Shown piece by piece: positions 34,353-45,495 of a stretch of 64,000 bases of DNA (within the stretch, counting starts at the first letter, position 1; each line of letters opens with the position of its first letter). The notes beneath the pieces were generated by a model. It searched no databases. It was not told where the DNA came from and saw only the letters and a program-made list of their open reading frames with translations. This stretch comes from Mesostigma viride (Eukaryota > Streptophyta > Mesostigmatophyceae > Mesostigmatales > Mesostigmataceae): positions 62,001 through 126,000 of the forward strand of contig RPFO01000138.1 of assembly GCA_009746045.1 (NCBI GenBank). The letters are read 5' to 3'. The position numbers were made by a program, and so were the translations under genes.

Positions 34353-34490
34353 TGTCGCGTCTGCGTGCCACAATCTCCGGCGCCACCATGGCGGCTGGCC
34401 ACTCAGCTTAATTTGGTAAAACCCAAATGAGCTGAGCTGACGTGCCTGCCTTAACTGCATGCCCTGTGGGGTGGGCGAGGACCTGTCCCA
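34353..34490 (-). repeat. detached 138-bp LTR segment at the left end of the gypsy insertion
   Basis: Identical to 35752-35889, the right part of the complete LTR. This segment is missing from the LTR at the other end (44247-45495), so the two pieces together make one LTR. It joins the complete LTR through 7 bases (tgattaa), matching a blunt LTR-LTR junction. Confidence 0.88.
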
Positions 34491-34496
34491 TGATTA

Positions 34497-34781
34497 ATGA
34501 AAAGAGGGCTCTCAGCCGAGGACAAGGAACTGTCCCTCGTGCCTGATGACCACCTTCTTGATCCCCTTGTGTACCGTCGCGTGCCGCGTTTGAATATCCT
34601 TGCTGGGGCGTTAGCTAGACGCTCCAACTACTCTAATTGCGACAATATGATGGTGCAAGAGGGTGCTTTTGCCTCCCCTGCTATAGAACAATGCTTTCAC
34701 AACACACACTTTGCACAGTCTGATGATGAAGCCGCACATGCGGAATTTATTGAGAAAGTTAATACAATTACAACACGTTGA
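34497..34781 (+). other. 94-codon antisense ORF within the gypsy LTR
   Basis: Opens MKRGLSAEDKELSLVPDDHL and is antisense to the gypsy genes. An identical frame occurs in the other LTR at 44246-44530. No family recognised; it may be chance or captured sequence. Confidence 0.3.
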
Positions 34782-35889
34782 TAGTCTCAATATCGATGCA
34801 CTCCATGCTCACGAGCCCGCAGTTAGGCAGCGCTCCATGACATGCTACCGGCCTTGCTCCCAAGGAAAGGGAGAAACACGAAGGCCACTAACGAGAGACT
34901 CGAAGAGACTACACGCTGCGTGAGAGTCCTCTTCGACTATGAACCAAACCATTCGTCATGCATGCCACACGCATGACACACGCCACACTTGTCAGTCCAG
35001 CCAGGAATGCCAAAACTATCTTGCTGCCTGAACCATGCAAATAGAAACCGCATTCCAGTTGCCGTCCTGGCTTTCTACCACACATGCCAACAAAAGCAGG
35101 AAGGCATCCCGACAAATCTAAATTGCTACCCTGTTGCCGATCTCATCTCCTAGAGGCTCCGGCATTTCTGTCCCTGGGAATGTCCGACATTGAGTCACGT
35201 CCAGCAAGGTCGAAGCATAATATCCTTCAGACAATCTGCACGCTCACACCTTGCGTGTGAGTGGCCCAGCAAACATTGCGTCTAATCGTTCCTTTCTAGA
35301 AGAAATCCCTTTGTAGGGCTGCCAGCGATTTCGCATTCATTCCAGCGATCTGGCTCCGCACCGCAAATTGTCCTTTTCCATTTTCTGTCCAGTCCTCATA
35401 ACGTTGACCCGCTATTCTACACCACAAAGACACCTGGCCTGTCAATAGCCTCGGCGCTGTTGAAGTCCAGCAGTCCAGCTTCAGCTCCAGCTGTCCACTA
35501 ACACGCGTATGATCCTCTCGACGCTGCGCACTTGTGCTGCCGTCCGCTCAAGTCAGTGCTGCGCGCCCAGCTGTGCCTGGCCCGGCGCGCATGCACGTAC
35601 ACTTTCGTCCGCTCTTATGCTGCAAGTGCTAGTGTCCCCCCCGGTCACTAGCCTTTGTCGAAAATGCGTAGAAAACAAATTCCTTGCGCACGTCACCGGT
35701 CTTGTGCATAGTGGGCGCCGCCCGGATGACATAGCTCGCGTCCGTGACAGCTGTCGCGTCTGCGTGCCACAATCTCCGGCGCCACCATGGCGGCTGGCCA
35801 CTCAGCTTAATTTGGTAAAACCCAAATGAGCTGAGCTGACGTGCCTGCCTTAACTGCATGCCCTGTGGGGTGGGCGAGGACCTGTCCCA
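34498..35889 (-). repeat. gypsy LTR, complete copy (3' LTR in element orientation)
   Basis: On the minus strand it starts TGGGACAGG, directly after a purine tract (GAGGGGGGG, 35894-35902), and ends CTCTTTTCA. It contains the palindrome GACAGCTGTC centred at 35750, where the permuted insertion was opened. A 94-codon frame on the opposite strand (34497-34781) lies at one edge. Confidence 0.88.
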
Positions 35890-35920
35890 TGATTCCCCCC
35901 CTCGCTGGCGACCGGCCCCA

Positions 35921-36400
35921 TCACGAAGACAGCGATCGTACCAAGACAAGGGCAGCGGTGACCGCAGTCAAGCTGCGGGAGGTAAACTGCGCAGCGGTGC
36001 ACACTGGACAAAACCAATCCCCCTCCGGAATGCTGGTGACCACTGGCTGCAAGCACTGCATGTGCCAACCACAGTTACACTGATCACACAATAACATGGA
36101 CTCCGCCTGATCGACCCGGTGACAAACCTGACACTGGGCGTCCTTGACTCGGCGAGACGTGTGCGGTTGGAGGTCGTGGACCAAATTGGGCAGCGAGCAG
36201 GGACTGAGATTGCTGAGGTTGTCAGTCGTACGGCTCCCGTCGGCGCCCTCCAAAATTGCCACTCCCGATGGTTTGATAGCCACAATGCGCAAAATGGTGG
36301 GCCCCGCCTCCACATCCAAAGTGTGCTTCAGCTGAGTGCGCAGGAAAACATACTGCCCTGGCCTAAACCGCAGCTGGCGAGCCATGTATGCGCCCCCCCG
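35921..36400 (-). CDS. gypsy Pol C-terminus: integrase tail and PHD finger
   Basis: This frame continues the integrase after a break in a run of seven G (minus strand, near 36392). It reads MARQLRFRPGQYVFLRTQL, a small beta-rich integrase tail (ILRIVAIKPSGVAILEGADG), then a C4HC3 PHD finger: CQVC, CDQC, GWHMQC, and CPVC at the end of IPEGDWFCPVC (about 36130-35990). It stops at 35921. In many gypsy elements a chromodomain takes this position and steers integration to modified histones; a PHD finger could play the same part here. The one-base break may be an assembly error. Confidence 0.88.
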   Translation of the reverse strand, partial: RGGAYMARQLRFRPGQYVFLRTQLKHTLDVEAGPTILRIVAIKPSGVAILEGADGSRTTDNLSNLSPCSLPNLVHDLQPHTSRRVKDAQCQVCHRVDQAESMLLCDQCNCGWHMQCLQPVVTSIPEGDWFCPVCTAAQFTSRSLTAVTAALVLVRSLSS

Positions 36401-39400
36401 GCGCTGAGCGTACGCAGGGAGTCCCTGTGCTGAGCAATGAACAAGTTGTTCATCGCGATGGGCATGACCTTCTTAAAAGTCTCTGCCCTGGCCAGCACCT
36501 CAACCAAAAATTGCTGAGCGTTGTCGAAGGCCATGGGTTCGGGGTGCGCAACCTGTGCCTCCGTAGGCAAAAGAGGATTACGCCCGAACAGAAGGAAATA
36601 CGGGGAGAAGGTAGCGAGAGACTCCTGGGGAGACATGCGATAACCCATGGCAATCCATGCCAACTCGCGATCCCACCTGGCCGACTCCGGCACCTGCAGG
36701 CTCCACTTGCGCAGCGCCTGCTTGACGGTCTGCACCAATCTCTCAGCCAAACCATTGGCCTGAGGATGCTCCCGAGAAGTGCGACGGTGATCAATAAGAC
36801 ATCCATCCAGCAACTCCTGGAACTCACCCCTGAACTCACCACCCTGGTCCGTGACTACCTCCGCGGGAGCCCCAAACCTGGTTATGATGTCCGCAAAATG
36901 CTTCGCTGTGGTAGCGGCATGCTTGTCAGCAATGGGGATCAACTCAACCCATTTGCTAAAGCTCTCCACGCATACCATGACATAGAGGTTGCCGTCAGGG
37001 CTCTCCTGAAACGGCCCGCACAGATCGACGTGCCAGCGATAAAACAAGCCCTTGATGGGAAGCGACATCAGCTCCTTGGCACCATGATCTGCGCTAAAGT
37101 TAGCCTTGGTTCGAGCACACGGGACACAGCTGGCCACTACCTGGGCCACCGTGTGTCGCATGTTATTCCACCAATAGCTGGTCCGTACGAGGCTGAGCGT
37201 GCGATTGCCACCCAAGTGACCATACCGCTCGTGGTACGCCTGCACTATAGCAACGCGCTTGTCAGGCGGTGGGACGACCACCCTACGCTTGCCCAACAGC
37301 TTGTACAAAACCCCATCTTCCCAACCATAGGTTGCAGCCCTGTGCTGCACCCTGTTCAACTCCGTTGCCTTCTGAGCAGGAGTCCAATCGACTGGAGTAG
37401 GAGTCAAGACAGCACCCTGCACTTGCTCCAACACTCGACCATCTAGCCAGATATCAGCGGTGTAGCAATCAGCAAGAGAGCTACGCGCTAAGAGAGCCTG
37501 CACAGCGATCAGCTGCTGCAGAGAAGGATCAATGTCAAAGGACAGAGACCTACCCTCTTCCATAGCGCACACAGCTTTGGATGGCGTGAATGGCGACGGC
37601 CGCACCGGGTCGTCGCTGATGCCGAAGTCCGCCACAGAGTACTCGACACTGCGCCACCACGCCTCCTCCTCATCGTCGGCCGCATACCCAGCAGCGTTCA
37701 CAAAGACCACAGAACCAGACGAGCCCTCGGCACCCATGGCCCGGGCTCCAGTGTGGTCAACAGTGGTAGGCATGGCGTATCGGGATAGCACATCGGCGTT
37801 GACATGGTCCTTGCCGGCCCGATGCACAATGGTCATGTGGTACTCCTGGATAATCATGGCCCATCGGGCGAGCTTACCCGTCAGGTTGGTGTTGGTCATT
37901 AGCCACTGAAGCGGCTGGTGGTCTGTCACCAGAGTAAACACGCGCCCAAATAAATACGGGCGAAAGTGCTTGATGGCCCACACCACAGCCAGTGCCTCCC
38001 CCTCATAGGAAGAATACCGGCTCTCCGCTGGGTTGTTGCTGCGACTAGCATAAGCAATAACGTGCTCGCGCCCATCACCATCCTTTTGCGCCAAGACCGC
38101 ACCCAGTCCTACCTTGGACCAGTCGGTATATAACACAAATGGCAAAGCATAGTCAGGGGCGCGCAGAATCGGTGCCGACGTGAGCTCCTGCTTGATTGTC
38201 TCGATGGCGCGTTGCTGTGCGGGACCCCACGCCCACACGCACCCCTTCTTGAGTAACTCGGTCAAGGGCTTCACCTTGCTGCTGAAGTTCTCAATGTAAC
38301 CTCGGTAATAGCCAGCCAAACCCAAATACGCCCGCACCCCTGAGACATCCGTGGGTACGGCGGCCTGCGCAATGGATTCGACCTTGGCGGCATCAGGCGT
38401 CCGGCCACCCGGCACAATCTGATGACCAAGGAATGAGAGGGTCCGCTGGGCGAACTTGCACTTCTCAGGGTGCAGCCGCATATTATGCTCCTCGAGAGCC
38501 AAGCGAACCTGCTCCAAGTGCGCCAGGTGCTCCTCAAATGTCGCGCTAAAGACGATTACATCATCAATGTAACAAGCGGCGAAAGGAAGACCTGCAAGCA
38601 CTTTGTCCATAGCTCGTTGGAAAACAGCACTAGCGTTGCGGTGCCCAAAGGGCATGCGCACCCACTCATACAAATTGCCGCCCCCCAGAATGCAAGCTTC
38701 CGCTGATCCTCCGGCGCAACTGCGATCTGATGAAAGCCGCTACGCAGGTCCAGCGAGGACACAAACTTCACATGAGGAGATATCTTATCCAGGACATCAT
38801 CCACACGTGGCATGGGGTAACGGTCCACGGGTGTGTGTGCATTCAGCAACCGCAGATCGGTGGCCATGCGCATACCCGTCCATGCCCCGGTGATAGCGTC
38901 CTTCTTGGGCGCAACGACAACGGCAGCAGCATAGCTGGAGGAAGATTGCCTGATGATACCGGCATCCTCTAACTCCTTGCATTGCTCGGCTACAAAATCC
39001 AACTCGGCCTGACTCAGGCGATGCTGGCGTCGGAACAAAGGAGTGTCAGTGTCCAATGGAACACGCATGGTCCCACCATTGAAACACCCCAGTTCATCAC
39101 TTGTGAAAGCGAAGGCCCCCCTTGCAGTGCCTAGCCACTTTAGCATGGCTGAGCGCTGCGCATCAGAAAGGTGTTCGCCAATAGCCCAGGGGTGCGTATC
39201 CGCGGGATCACCCACAGCTACCGCATGTGCCTCAAGATGCGGCGCCCTAGCCGCATCGTCGTGGAACAAGGAAAAGGCTGCCACACCTGGTGTGACACCC
39301 ACCGCCGGAGCCTCGCGTGCCGCACGGTGTATTACCCGATGCAGCGTGGGCTCGCCGGCCAGCACGGTGCTGGTCAGCAGGGCGGTCATGAGAATGATAG

Positions 39401-39535
39401 TCCACACCTGTCGCAGACGCCACCCCCATGCTGATGAAGTCCCCGTCGCTGCAGGGCGCTTCAGTTTGGCTGCGCGCGCCTCAACCTGCTGAGGCGGATT
39501 GGCTGGGGACGCCCCCCCAGACTGGCGCACGGCAA
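36400..39535 (-). CDS. gypsy reverse transcriptase, RNase H and integrase
   Basis: In order on the minus strand: a membrane-like hydrophobic run (VWTIILMTALLTSTVLAG, about 39380), then RT from LDTDTPLFRRQHRLSQAELD, LRLLNAHTPVDRYPMPRVDD, SSLDLRSGFHQIAV, MPFGHRNASAVFQRAMD and the catalytic YIDDVIVFS near 38570. RNase H follows (FVLYTDWSKVGLGAVLAQ, EGEALAVVWAIKHFRPYL). Integrase has an HHCC zinc site (HERYGHLGGN...CVPCARTKA), then the DDE core (WHVDLCGPF, VVTDQGGEF, HPQANGLAERLVQTVKQAL). One base is missing from a run of six G near 38685, inside RT, splitting the frame. The integrase frame ends at about 36328 after the next break. Confidence 0.93.
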
Positions 39536-40510
39536 CCGATGCAAGCAGCACATACCCGACCTGCAACACCGACATAGCCTGGCCTATCAAAGACCAGCGC
39601 TCACTCTCGAGCACGCCCGGCAGCGCCGAGGCCCCGACATGAAAACCCATGCTGGCCTCACGAAATTCTGCGGGTGGCTGCACCAACAGACCGGTGGTAG
39701 TGTCCCAAACGAGACCCTTACCCCGATCACGGTATGCTGTCGACCCTTGGTAACTGACCAGGGTCGGCAGTGCACACATGGGGCTCCCGACCCGGTTGAC
39801 GCGTGCATACGGTGGGCGATCCTCGCTATCCACCTTCTGCGTGACTAGGTGGGAAGGCAATGCTACCTCCGCAGACACACTCGGATGCTGCCTTGCTACG
39901 GCCCCAAGACCGCCTGCACACCGGTCGCACACGCCACGTTGGTCCAATAGGCACGCAAACGATGCGTGAGCCCACCCAGCCCTGCGTTGTCACACACGAT
40001 GGGCTCCCCCAGGAGTGCCACGATTGTAGCCCAGTCCTCCCGCACCGCCTGATGTGGGCTGTCACCCGCCACAACGTTCTCAAACAGATACGCAGGCGGA
40101 TGGGGCTGACGCGACTGCAACAGTCCCACCACACGCAACAGTTCCCAGAACAGCGCGCTACGCGGATCGGCTAGCCCCCGCCCTTGCCCTGCCTGGCTCA
40201 GGCCCTGGCACTCCCAACCCGCAATTACCAAGTCGATGGCATGATGCCTGCGCAACAACTGCTGCACCTGCACCTCACCGATGGCTCGGATATCTTGAGG
40301 ACATTCCCCAAACGGGTCACGCCATGCTGATGGCGGAAACTGCGCGGGATACTCTCGCGACAACACGCCACAGTGACTGAAGTACACCTGACGCGCCTTG
40401 TGCGATGGCTCTACCGCGATGAGTTTACGGCACACGCCGCCTGCGGCCAAAAAGCCTGCAATGCCCCCTCCGATCCCCGCAAACAGTTCCAACACTACCG
40501 CACCCTTGGC
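39536..40510 (-). CDS. C5-cytosine DNA methyltransferase domain inside the gypsy polyprotein
   Basis: Between protease and RT lies a full-length methyltransferase fold. Motif I is VVLELFAGIGGG (SAM binding, about 40490). IAVEPSHKARQVY is motif II. Motif IV is DLVIAGWECQGLS with the catalytic Cys near 40210; the usual Pro before it is Glu. Motif VI is LFENV (about 40080), and motif VIII is LTHRLRAYW. After a one-base loss in a G run near 39910, the next frame supplies a short target-recognition stretch, REASMGF (motif IX-like) and LIGQAMSVLQVGYVL (motif X). The domain order is complete. Such enzymes transfer a methyl group to carbon 5 of cytosine. Retrotransposon-borne methyltransferases are known from dinoflagellates and a charophyte. 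Confidence 0.9.
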
Positions 40511-40869
40511 AAAATCAGGGGCCTGCGGTAAGATTGCAGCAGAAAAATTACCTTGGGCCTCCGAGACACCCGGTTGCACCAAAGTGAGGCCATGGCTGGC
40601 CATCTGAGGAATGGTGATGACGGCTTCAGTCACCCGCTTGCGCATAGCCAGCTGCCGCGTGGACGTCACAGCATCCAGCGACCACTGCGTGCGCATCTTG
40701 GCAATGCTCGCCGTTGGCTGAGGCAGCACCGTCCGATGCTTGTCCCACGCCGATGAGCCCGCCGCCCGTACCTCCACCATGCTGACCTCCACCACGCCCG
40801 CAGCCGCGAAGGGTTGAGGCGTGCAGCCCCGGCTGAAGAACTGAAGCATGAGACCGGCACACTGGCCCG

Positions 40870-43800
40870 CTTCAGGCCAGCCCCATCCCAATCAGGGATG
40901 TAAGATGCCTCCTCCGCCCTATAGTCCACCTGAACCATGGCGCGAGCAAGGACATCCACCCCGAGTAGTGCGGAATATCCACACTTGTTGACCACCAGCG
41001 CATACGCGGACACGGTGGTCATGCTAGAGGCGCGCAACGGATTGAAAATCACGTTGACTTTAACCGCCGTCATAGCGTACGGCTTACTAGCCGGACCCTG
41101 CCAACCTGACACAGACACGGGGCTTTCTACTAAGCCACCGTTCTCGTAGGTCAGGTTCAGCATGGTGGCCAAGTCTGTGCTGATGACTAGCGGCTGAGCA
41201 CCGCTATCAAGCTTGACTGCGCCAACCAACGGACATGTCACCATGTCGCTCCATACATCTCCACAGGCTCCAACTGCTTGGAACGCTATGGACGGCTCAC
41301 CATTGGGGTATGGAACCACCGTGGGAACCTGGGGAACTGCACTAGTGCGCTGCTGGCTACTTGTGCTGACCACTCCCGCTTGCACCACGGGCACTGCGGC
41401 TTCTACCGGCTGACGCCCGTAGGTGACGGACTCAGAATTGCGCAAGGTGCGCACATCATGCCCATCTGCGAACAACTGGATCTCGGACACAACCGACCCC
41501 AGCCACTCAACCCCCTTCTGCCCGAAGGTGTCGACCACCTGCCGTGCTGAAAACATGGGTACGTCCACAATGAACGGCATTGGGTACACAGGCGCCAATC
41601 GCCTACGCTGCTCCAGCCCAGCAGGGTTCGCATGCTCAAAAGCAGATTGCACCCCAGCCAGCGGCATGGAAAAGGACGCGGGCAACTGCCCGGCAGGCAA
41701 CATGGGTGCCTGCTGAAAAGAAAGCGGGCTGCGTGCCTGCTTGCCTTTGGTAGCCTCCGCAGCGTTGATCTCGACGTCACCCGGCATGGGCGCCCAGAAT
41801 GGGTCCTCCCGGTACACCGTCGCGAATTGGTTGGGGGGCGCCGTCGCCTCCTCACCATGCTTGATGGCAGCCACCTGGGCTTCCATCGAGTCGGTCTTGC
41901 CCGCCATCTCGGCGAAGTGGACCGTCTTGATGCCCGCGGCTGGACACTTGTTCATCAGGTGCCACTTCGTGTCTGCCCCATGCGGCTTCGTGCAGCGGCT
42001 TGGACACTCGCGACTAAGGTGCCCATCCTTGTCGCAAAGGTAACATTTACCGCGTGACGGGGTGGGTGCGCCCAGCGCGCCTTGCACGCCCTGCGCCTCC
42101 TGAGTCCCATCCGATGACGGCGGACGACCGCCTCCGCCTCGACCACCACCGCGACCCCGACCACCGTAGCCACTGCCGCCGCCACCACGACTGACACCGC
42201 CACTGCCACCCTGACCGCCACCGCCGCTGCCACCCTGACCGCCACCGCCGCTGCCCCCGTGACCGGCGTTGCCACCACCCTGAGTGCCGACATATTCACC
42301 GCGCCCCGCACCAGGCAGCCGCTGGCCACCCTTGACCGCGATGGCCTTCTCCATCTCAGCCATCTTCTTGCGCATCTCAGCCAGCTCAGACGAGATACCC
42401 TTCTCGCCTTCCGCACGCTTCCTGAGCAGCCGCTTGAATGCTGCACAGAGAGTCACCAAAGTCCACTCCCCACCGGGCGGCTCCGGAAGATCGATGGCCA
42501 GCAGGGGCACTGCACTCCGCCATAACCGGCAAGCCTTGGTCTGCGTATAATCAGGCACTTTGCCCGCAAACGCGAGAAGCCGGTCAAGGGAGAAAGCCGG
42601 ATCCTCACCCTCGGCGACGGTGAACGCTCCATTCCATTCCGCGATGGCCTTGACGTGCTCAACTGGGTACTCCAGCCGCAGTTGCTGCCACAGCTGCTCT
42701 GCCGGGTCGACATCGAAGATGATCGAGTCGAGATCCGGTGTGCCCATGTCCGTGAGCGCAAACCATATGTCCGTGCGATGACATCGGTCCACGAGCGCTC
42801 GGTAATGCTGGACCAAAACCTGGACCTTCTTCTTGGTCAGGTCATGGAAAAAAAGGTGAATAAAATCCATCACCATCTCATGGCGAAGAGGATACCCCGA
42901 GGCATAACGATAAGTGTTACAATGAGCTCGGAAGAGCTCATAGGCTTCCTCTAAAGTCGCACCCGTGCCTGCTGAGGTGAACTTCTCGCGAAGCTCCACC
43001 TTGGGCAGCGATGGCACACGAGTGGATTCGCCATGCACGCCGTACGGCATGCGGTGGGGTCGCTGGACGTCGTCGCCCTCACCCCATGGTATGCTGGCTA
43101 CCTCCCGATCGACTTGGCCCCAGCCGAAGTCTGACCGAGTGCCGCCAAGCCTGGGCCGCCCTGCGGTGCCACCCAACGGCGTTGCTGCCGCCGTCATGGG
43201 TGGCCGACCTGTGCTAAACAAGCCACCTGATGCTCCCCCCCTGGGGGCTGCACCATACCCGCCGCGCCACGATAACGTGCCTTGGTTGGGTGCCCGTAGG
43301 TTCCCCCCCAGCGTATAAGATGCGTCGGCAGTCGACCGGGTGCCTACCCGACCGACGTTCGGCTGCAGCTCGTCATCCTGCGCCATTTCCCCGTCGCCCC
43401 GCCGTTGACCGCTTGGTCCGACGCGTGGCTGACTGGGCTCAACGTTGCGTAGTGGACCTGTCCCACTGCGCTCTTCGTCGAAGTGTCCGCGTTGGTCGCG
43501 CAGCGCCTCATGTCGCCGCGCTTCCTCGGCAGCGGCCTCCTCGTCGGCAGCCTGCCTGGCCTCGGCGTCGCGTTGGGCCGCAGCTTGGCAGGCGCGTGCA
43601 GCTTCCGTGGTTGCCTCCGCCTGCCGCCGTTGCTCAGCGCGCTCCGTAGCACGCCTCGCTTCAGCCGTAGATTCCGCGCGCTCCAAAGCAAGTCGCACAG
43701 TTTCTTCAACAAGCGTCGCCTGTTGCGATAACTGCGTCGCTTGCTGAGCTCGGAGTGCCGCCAGCTCTGCCGCTTGCTCTTGCAGCAGGCGCAGCACTTG

Positions 43801-44085
43801 GGTAAGAGCACCACCGTCCCCTGCCGAAGAAAGGGAAGGCGCTCCATTACCTAACAAAGCGGTGTCCGCACTAGTGCCGAGACGACCGCTGGGCGGGTCA
43901 GTTGCTTGACCGCCCGTAGCTGCCGGCGCTGACCCACCACTGCCTGATGCTGTGGGGTCAGTTCCTGACATGTTGATGGTGGTATCGACCCTGGAGAGCT
44001 CCTGCCCGTCGGTGTCGACGCCCGTGTTGGCACAGCCTGCGTGGCTTGCCAAAAACGCTGTGACCGACCTAGTGTGATATGACAT
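40870..44085 (-). CDS. gypsy Gag and protease
   Basis: The frame is open from 44097, but no ATG occurs before 44085; a better start may be 43971 (MSGTDPTASGSGG). A long Ala/Glu/Arg coiled-coil region (LTQVLRLLQEQAAELAALRA) is followed by a capsid-like region (LEEAYELFRAHCNTYRYASG, LWQQLRLEYPVEHVKAIAEW). A Gly-rich linker then leads to a CCHC knuckle (CYLCDKDGHLSREC, about 42040). The protease site is VKLDSGAQPLVIST (about 41210) with the later LLGVDVLARAMV. Around 40870 the frame passes into that of the methyltransferase, again beside a run of G, so Gag to integrase may be one polyprotein. Confidence 0.88.
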
Positions 44086-44246
44086 AAACTGCCACAACCA
44101 CTACCAAGTAGCAACGGTCTAATCTGAAAGACTTAATGGTTGATCAGGCCACTATGTGTGCTAGTCTTCCCCAGAAAACTGCACACCGTCTCTCTTTGCT
44201 GAAATGAAAATGTTCCTTTGCAGATGGAGCTAGTCTCTTCGAGTAA

Positions 44247-45495
44247 TGAAAAGAGGGCTCTCAGCCGAGGACAAGGAACTGTCCCTCGTGCCTGATGACC
44301 ACCTTCTTGATCCCCTTGTGTACCGTCGCGTGCCGCGTTTGAATATCCTTGCTGGGGCGTTAGCTAGACGCTCCAACTACTCTAATTGCGACAATATGAT
44401 GGTGCAAGAGGGTGCTTTTGCCTCCCCTGCTATAGAACAATGCTTTCACAACACACACTTTGCACAGTCTGATGATGAAGCCGCACATGCGGAATTTATT
44501 GAGAAAGTTAATACAATTACAACACGTTGATAGTCTCAATATCGATGCACTCCATGCTCACGAGCCCGCAGTTAGGCAGCGCTCCATGACATGCTACCGG
44601 CCTTGCTCCCAAGGAAAGGGAGAAACACGAAGGCCACTAACGAGAGACTCGAAGAGACTACACGCTGCGTGAGAGTCCTCTTCGACTATGAACCAAACCA
44701 TTCGTCATGCCACACGCATGACACACGCCACACTTGTCAGTCCAGCCAGGAATGCCAAAACTATCTTGCTGCCTGAACCATGCAAATAGAAACCGCATTC
44801 CAGTTGCCGTCCTGGCTTTCTACCACACATGCCAACAAAAGCAGGAAGGCATCCCGACAAATCTAAATTGCTACCCTGTTGCCGATCTCATCTCCTAGAG
44901 GCTCCGGCATTTCTGTCCCTGGGAATGTCCGACATTGAGTCACGTCCAGCAAGGTCGAAGCATAATATCCTTCAGACAATCTGCACGCTCACACCTTGCG
45001 TGTGAGTGGCCCAGCAAACATTGCGTCTAATCGTTCCTTTCTAGAAGAAATCCCTTTGTAGGGCTGCCAGCGATTTCGCATTCATTCCAGCGATCTGGCT
45101 CCGCACCGCAAATTGTCCTTTTCCATTTTCTGTCCAGTCCTCATAACGTTGACCCGCTATTCTACACCACAAAGACACCTGGCCTGTCAATAGCCTCGGC
45201 GCTGTTGAAGTCCAGCAGTCCAGCTTCAGCTCCAGCTGTCCACTAACACGCGTATGATCCTCTCGACGCTGCGCACTTGTGCTGCCGTCCGCTCAAGTCA
45301 GTGCTGCGCGCCCAGCTGTGCCTGGCCCGGCGCGCATGCACGTACACTTTCGTCCGCTCTTATGCTGCAAGTGCTAGTGTCCCCCCCCGGTCACTAGCCT
45401 TTGTCGAAAATGCGTAGAAAACAAATTCCTTGCGCACGTCACCGGTCTTGTGCATAGTGGGCGCCGCCCGGATGACATAGCTCGCGTCCGTGACA
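44247..45495 (-). repeat. gypsy LTR, incomplete copy at the 5' end of the element
   Basis: Matches 34498-35749 with very few differences (for example one 4-base indel near 34962/44709 and a C-run length change). It lacks the last 140 bp (gc plus the 138-bp segment). On the minus strand it ends CTCTTTTCA, followed by TTACTCGAAGAGACTAGCTCC where a primer site would lie. Confidence 0.88.

Larger units (their letters stand above)
34353..45495 (-). mobile_element. Ty3/gypsy-type element encoding a DNA methyltransferase and PHD finger, with permuted LTRs
   Basis: The insertion has outer ends TGTCGCG and GTGACA and a 4-bp target duplication ACAT (34349-34352, 45496-45499) inside the copia protease codons. 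Minus-strand order is Gag, protease, C5-methyltransferase, RT, RNase H, integrase, PHD finger. RT-before-integrase order places it in Ty3/gypsy. Direct-repeat analysis gives an LTR of 1392 bp, but one LTR is split across the two ends of the insertion. Several frame breaks are one-base losses in G runs. Confidence 0.93.

Noticed and set aside
34353-45495. Solo or tandem LTR element (A-X, A-X) later hit by an LTR-less gypsy body
   Set aside because: It would need a gypsy interior inserted without LTRs exactly at its own purine tract and primer-site edges; the permuted-circle reading explains all joints with fewer events.
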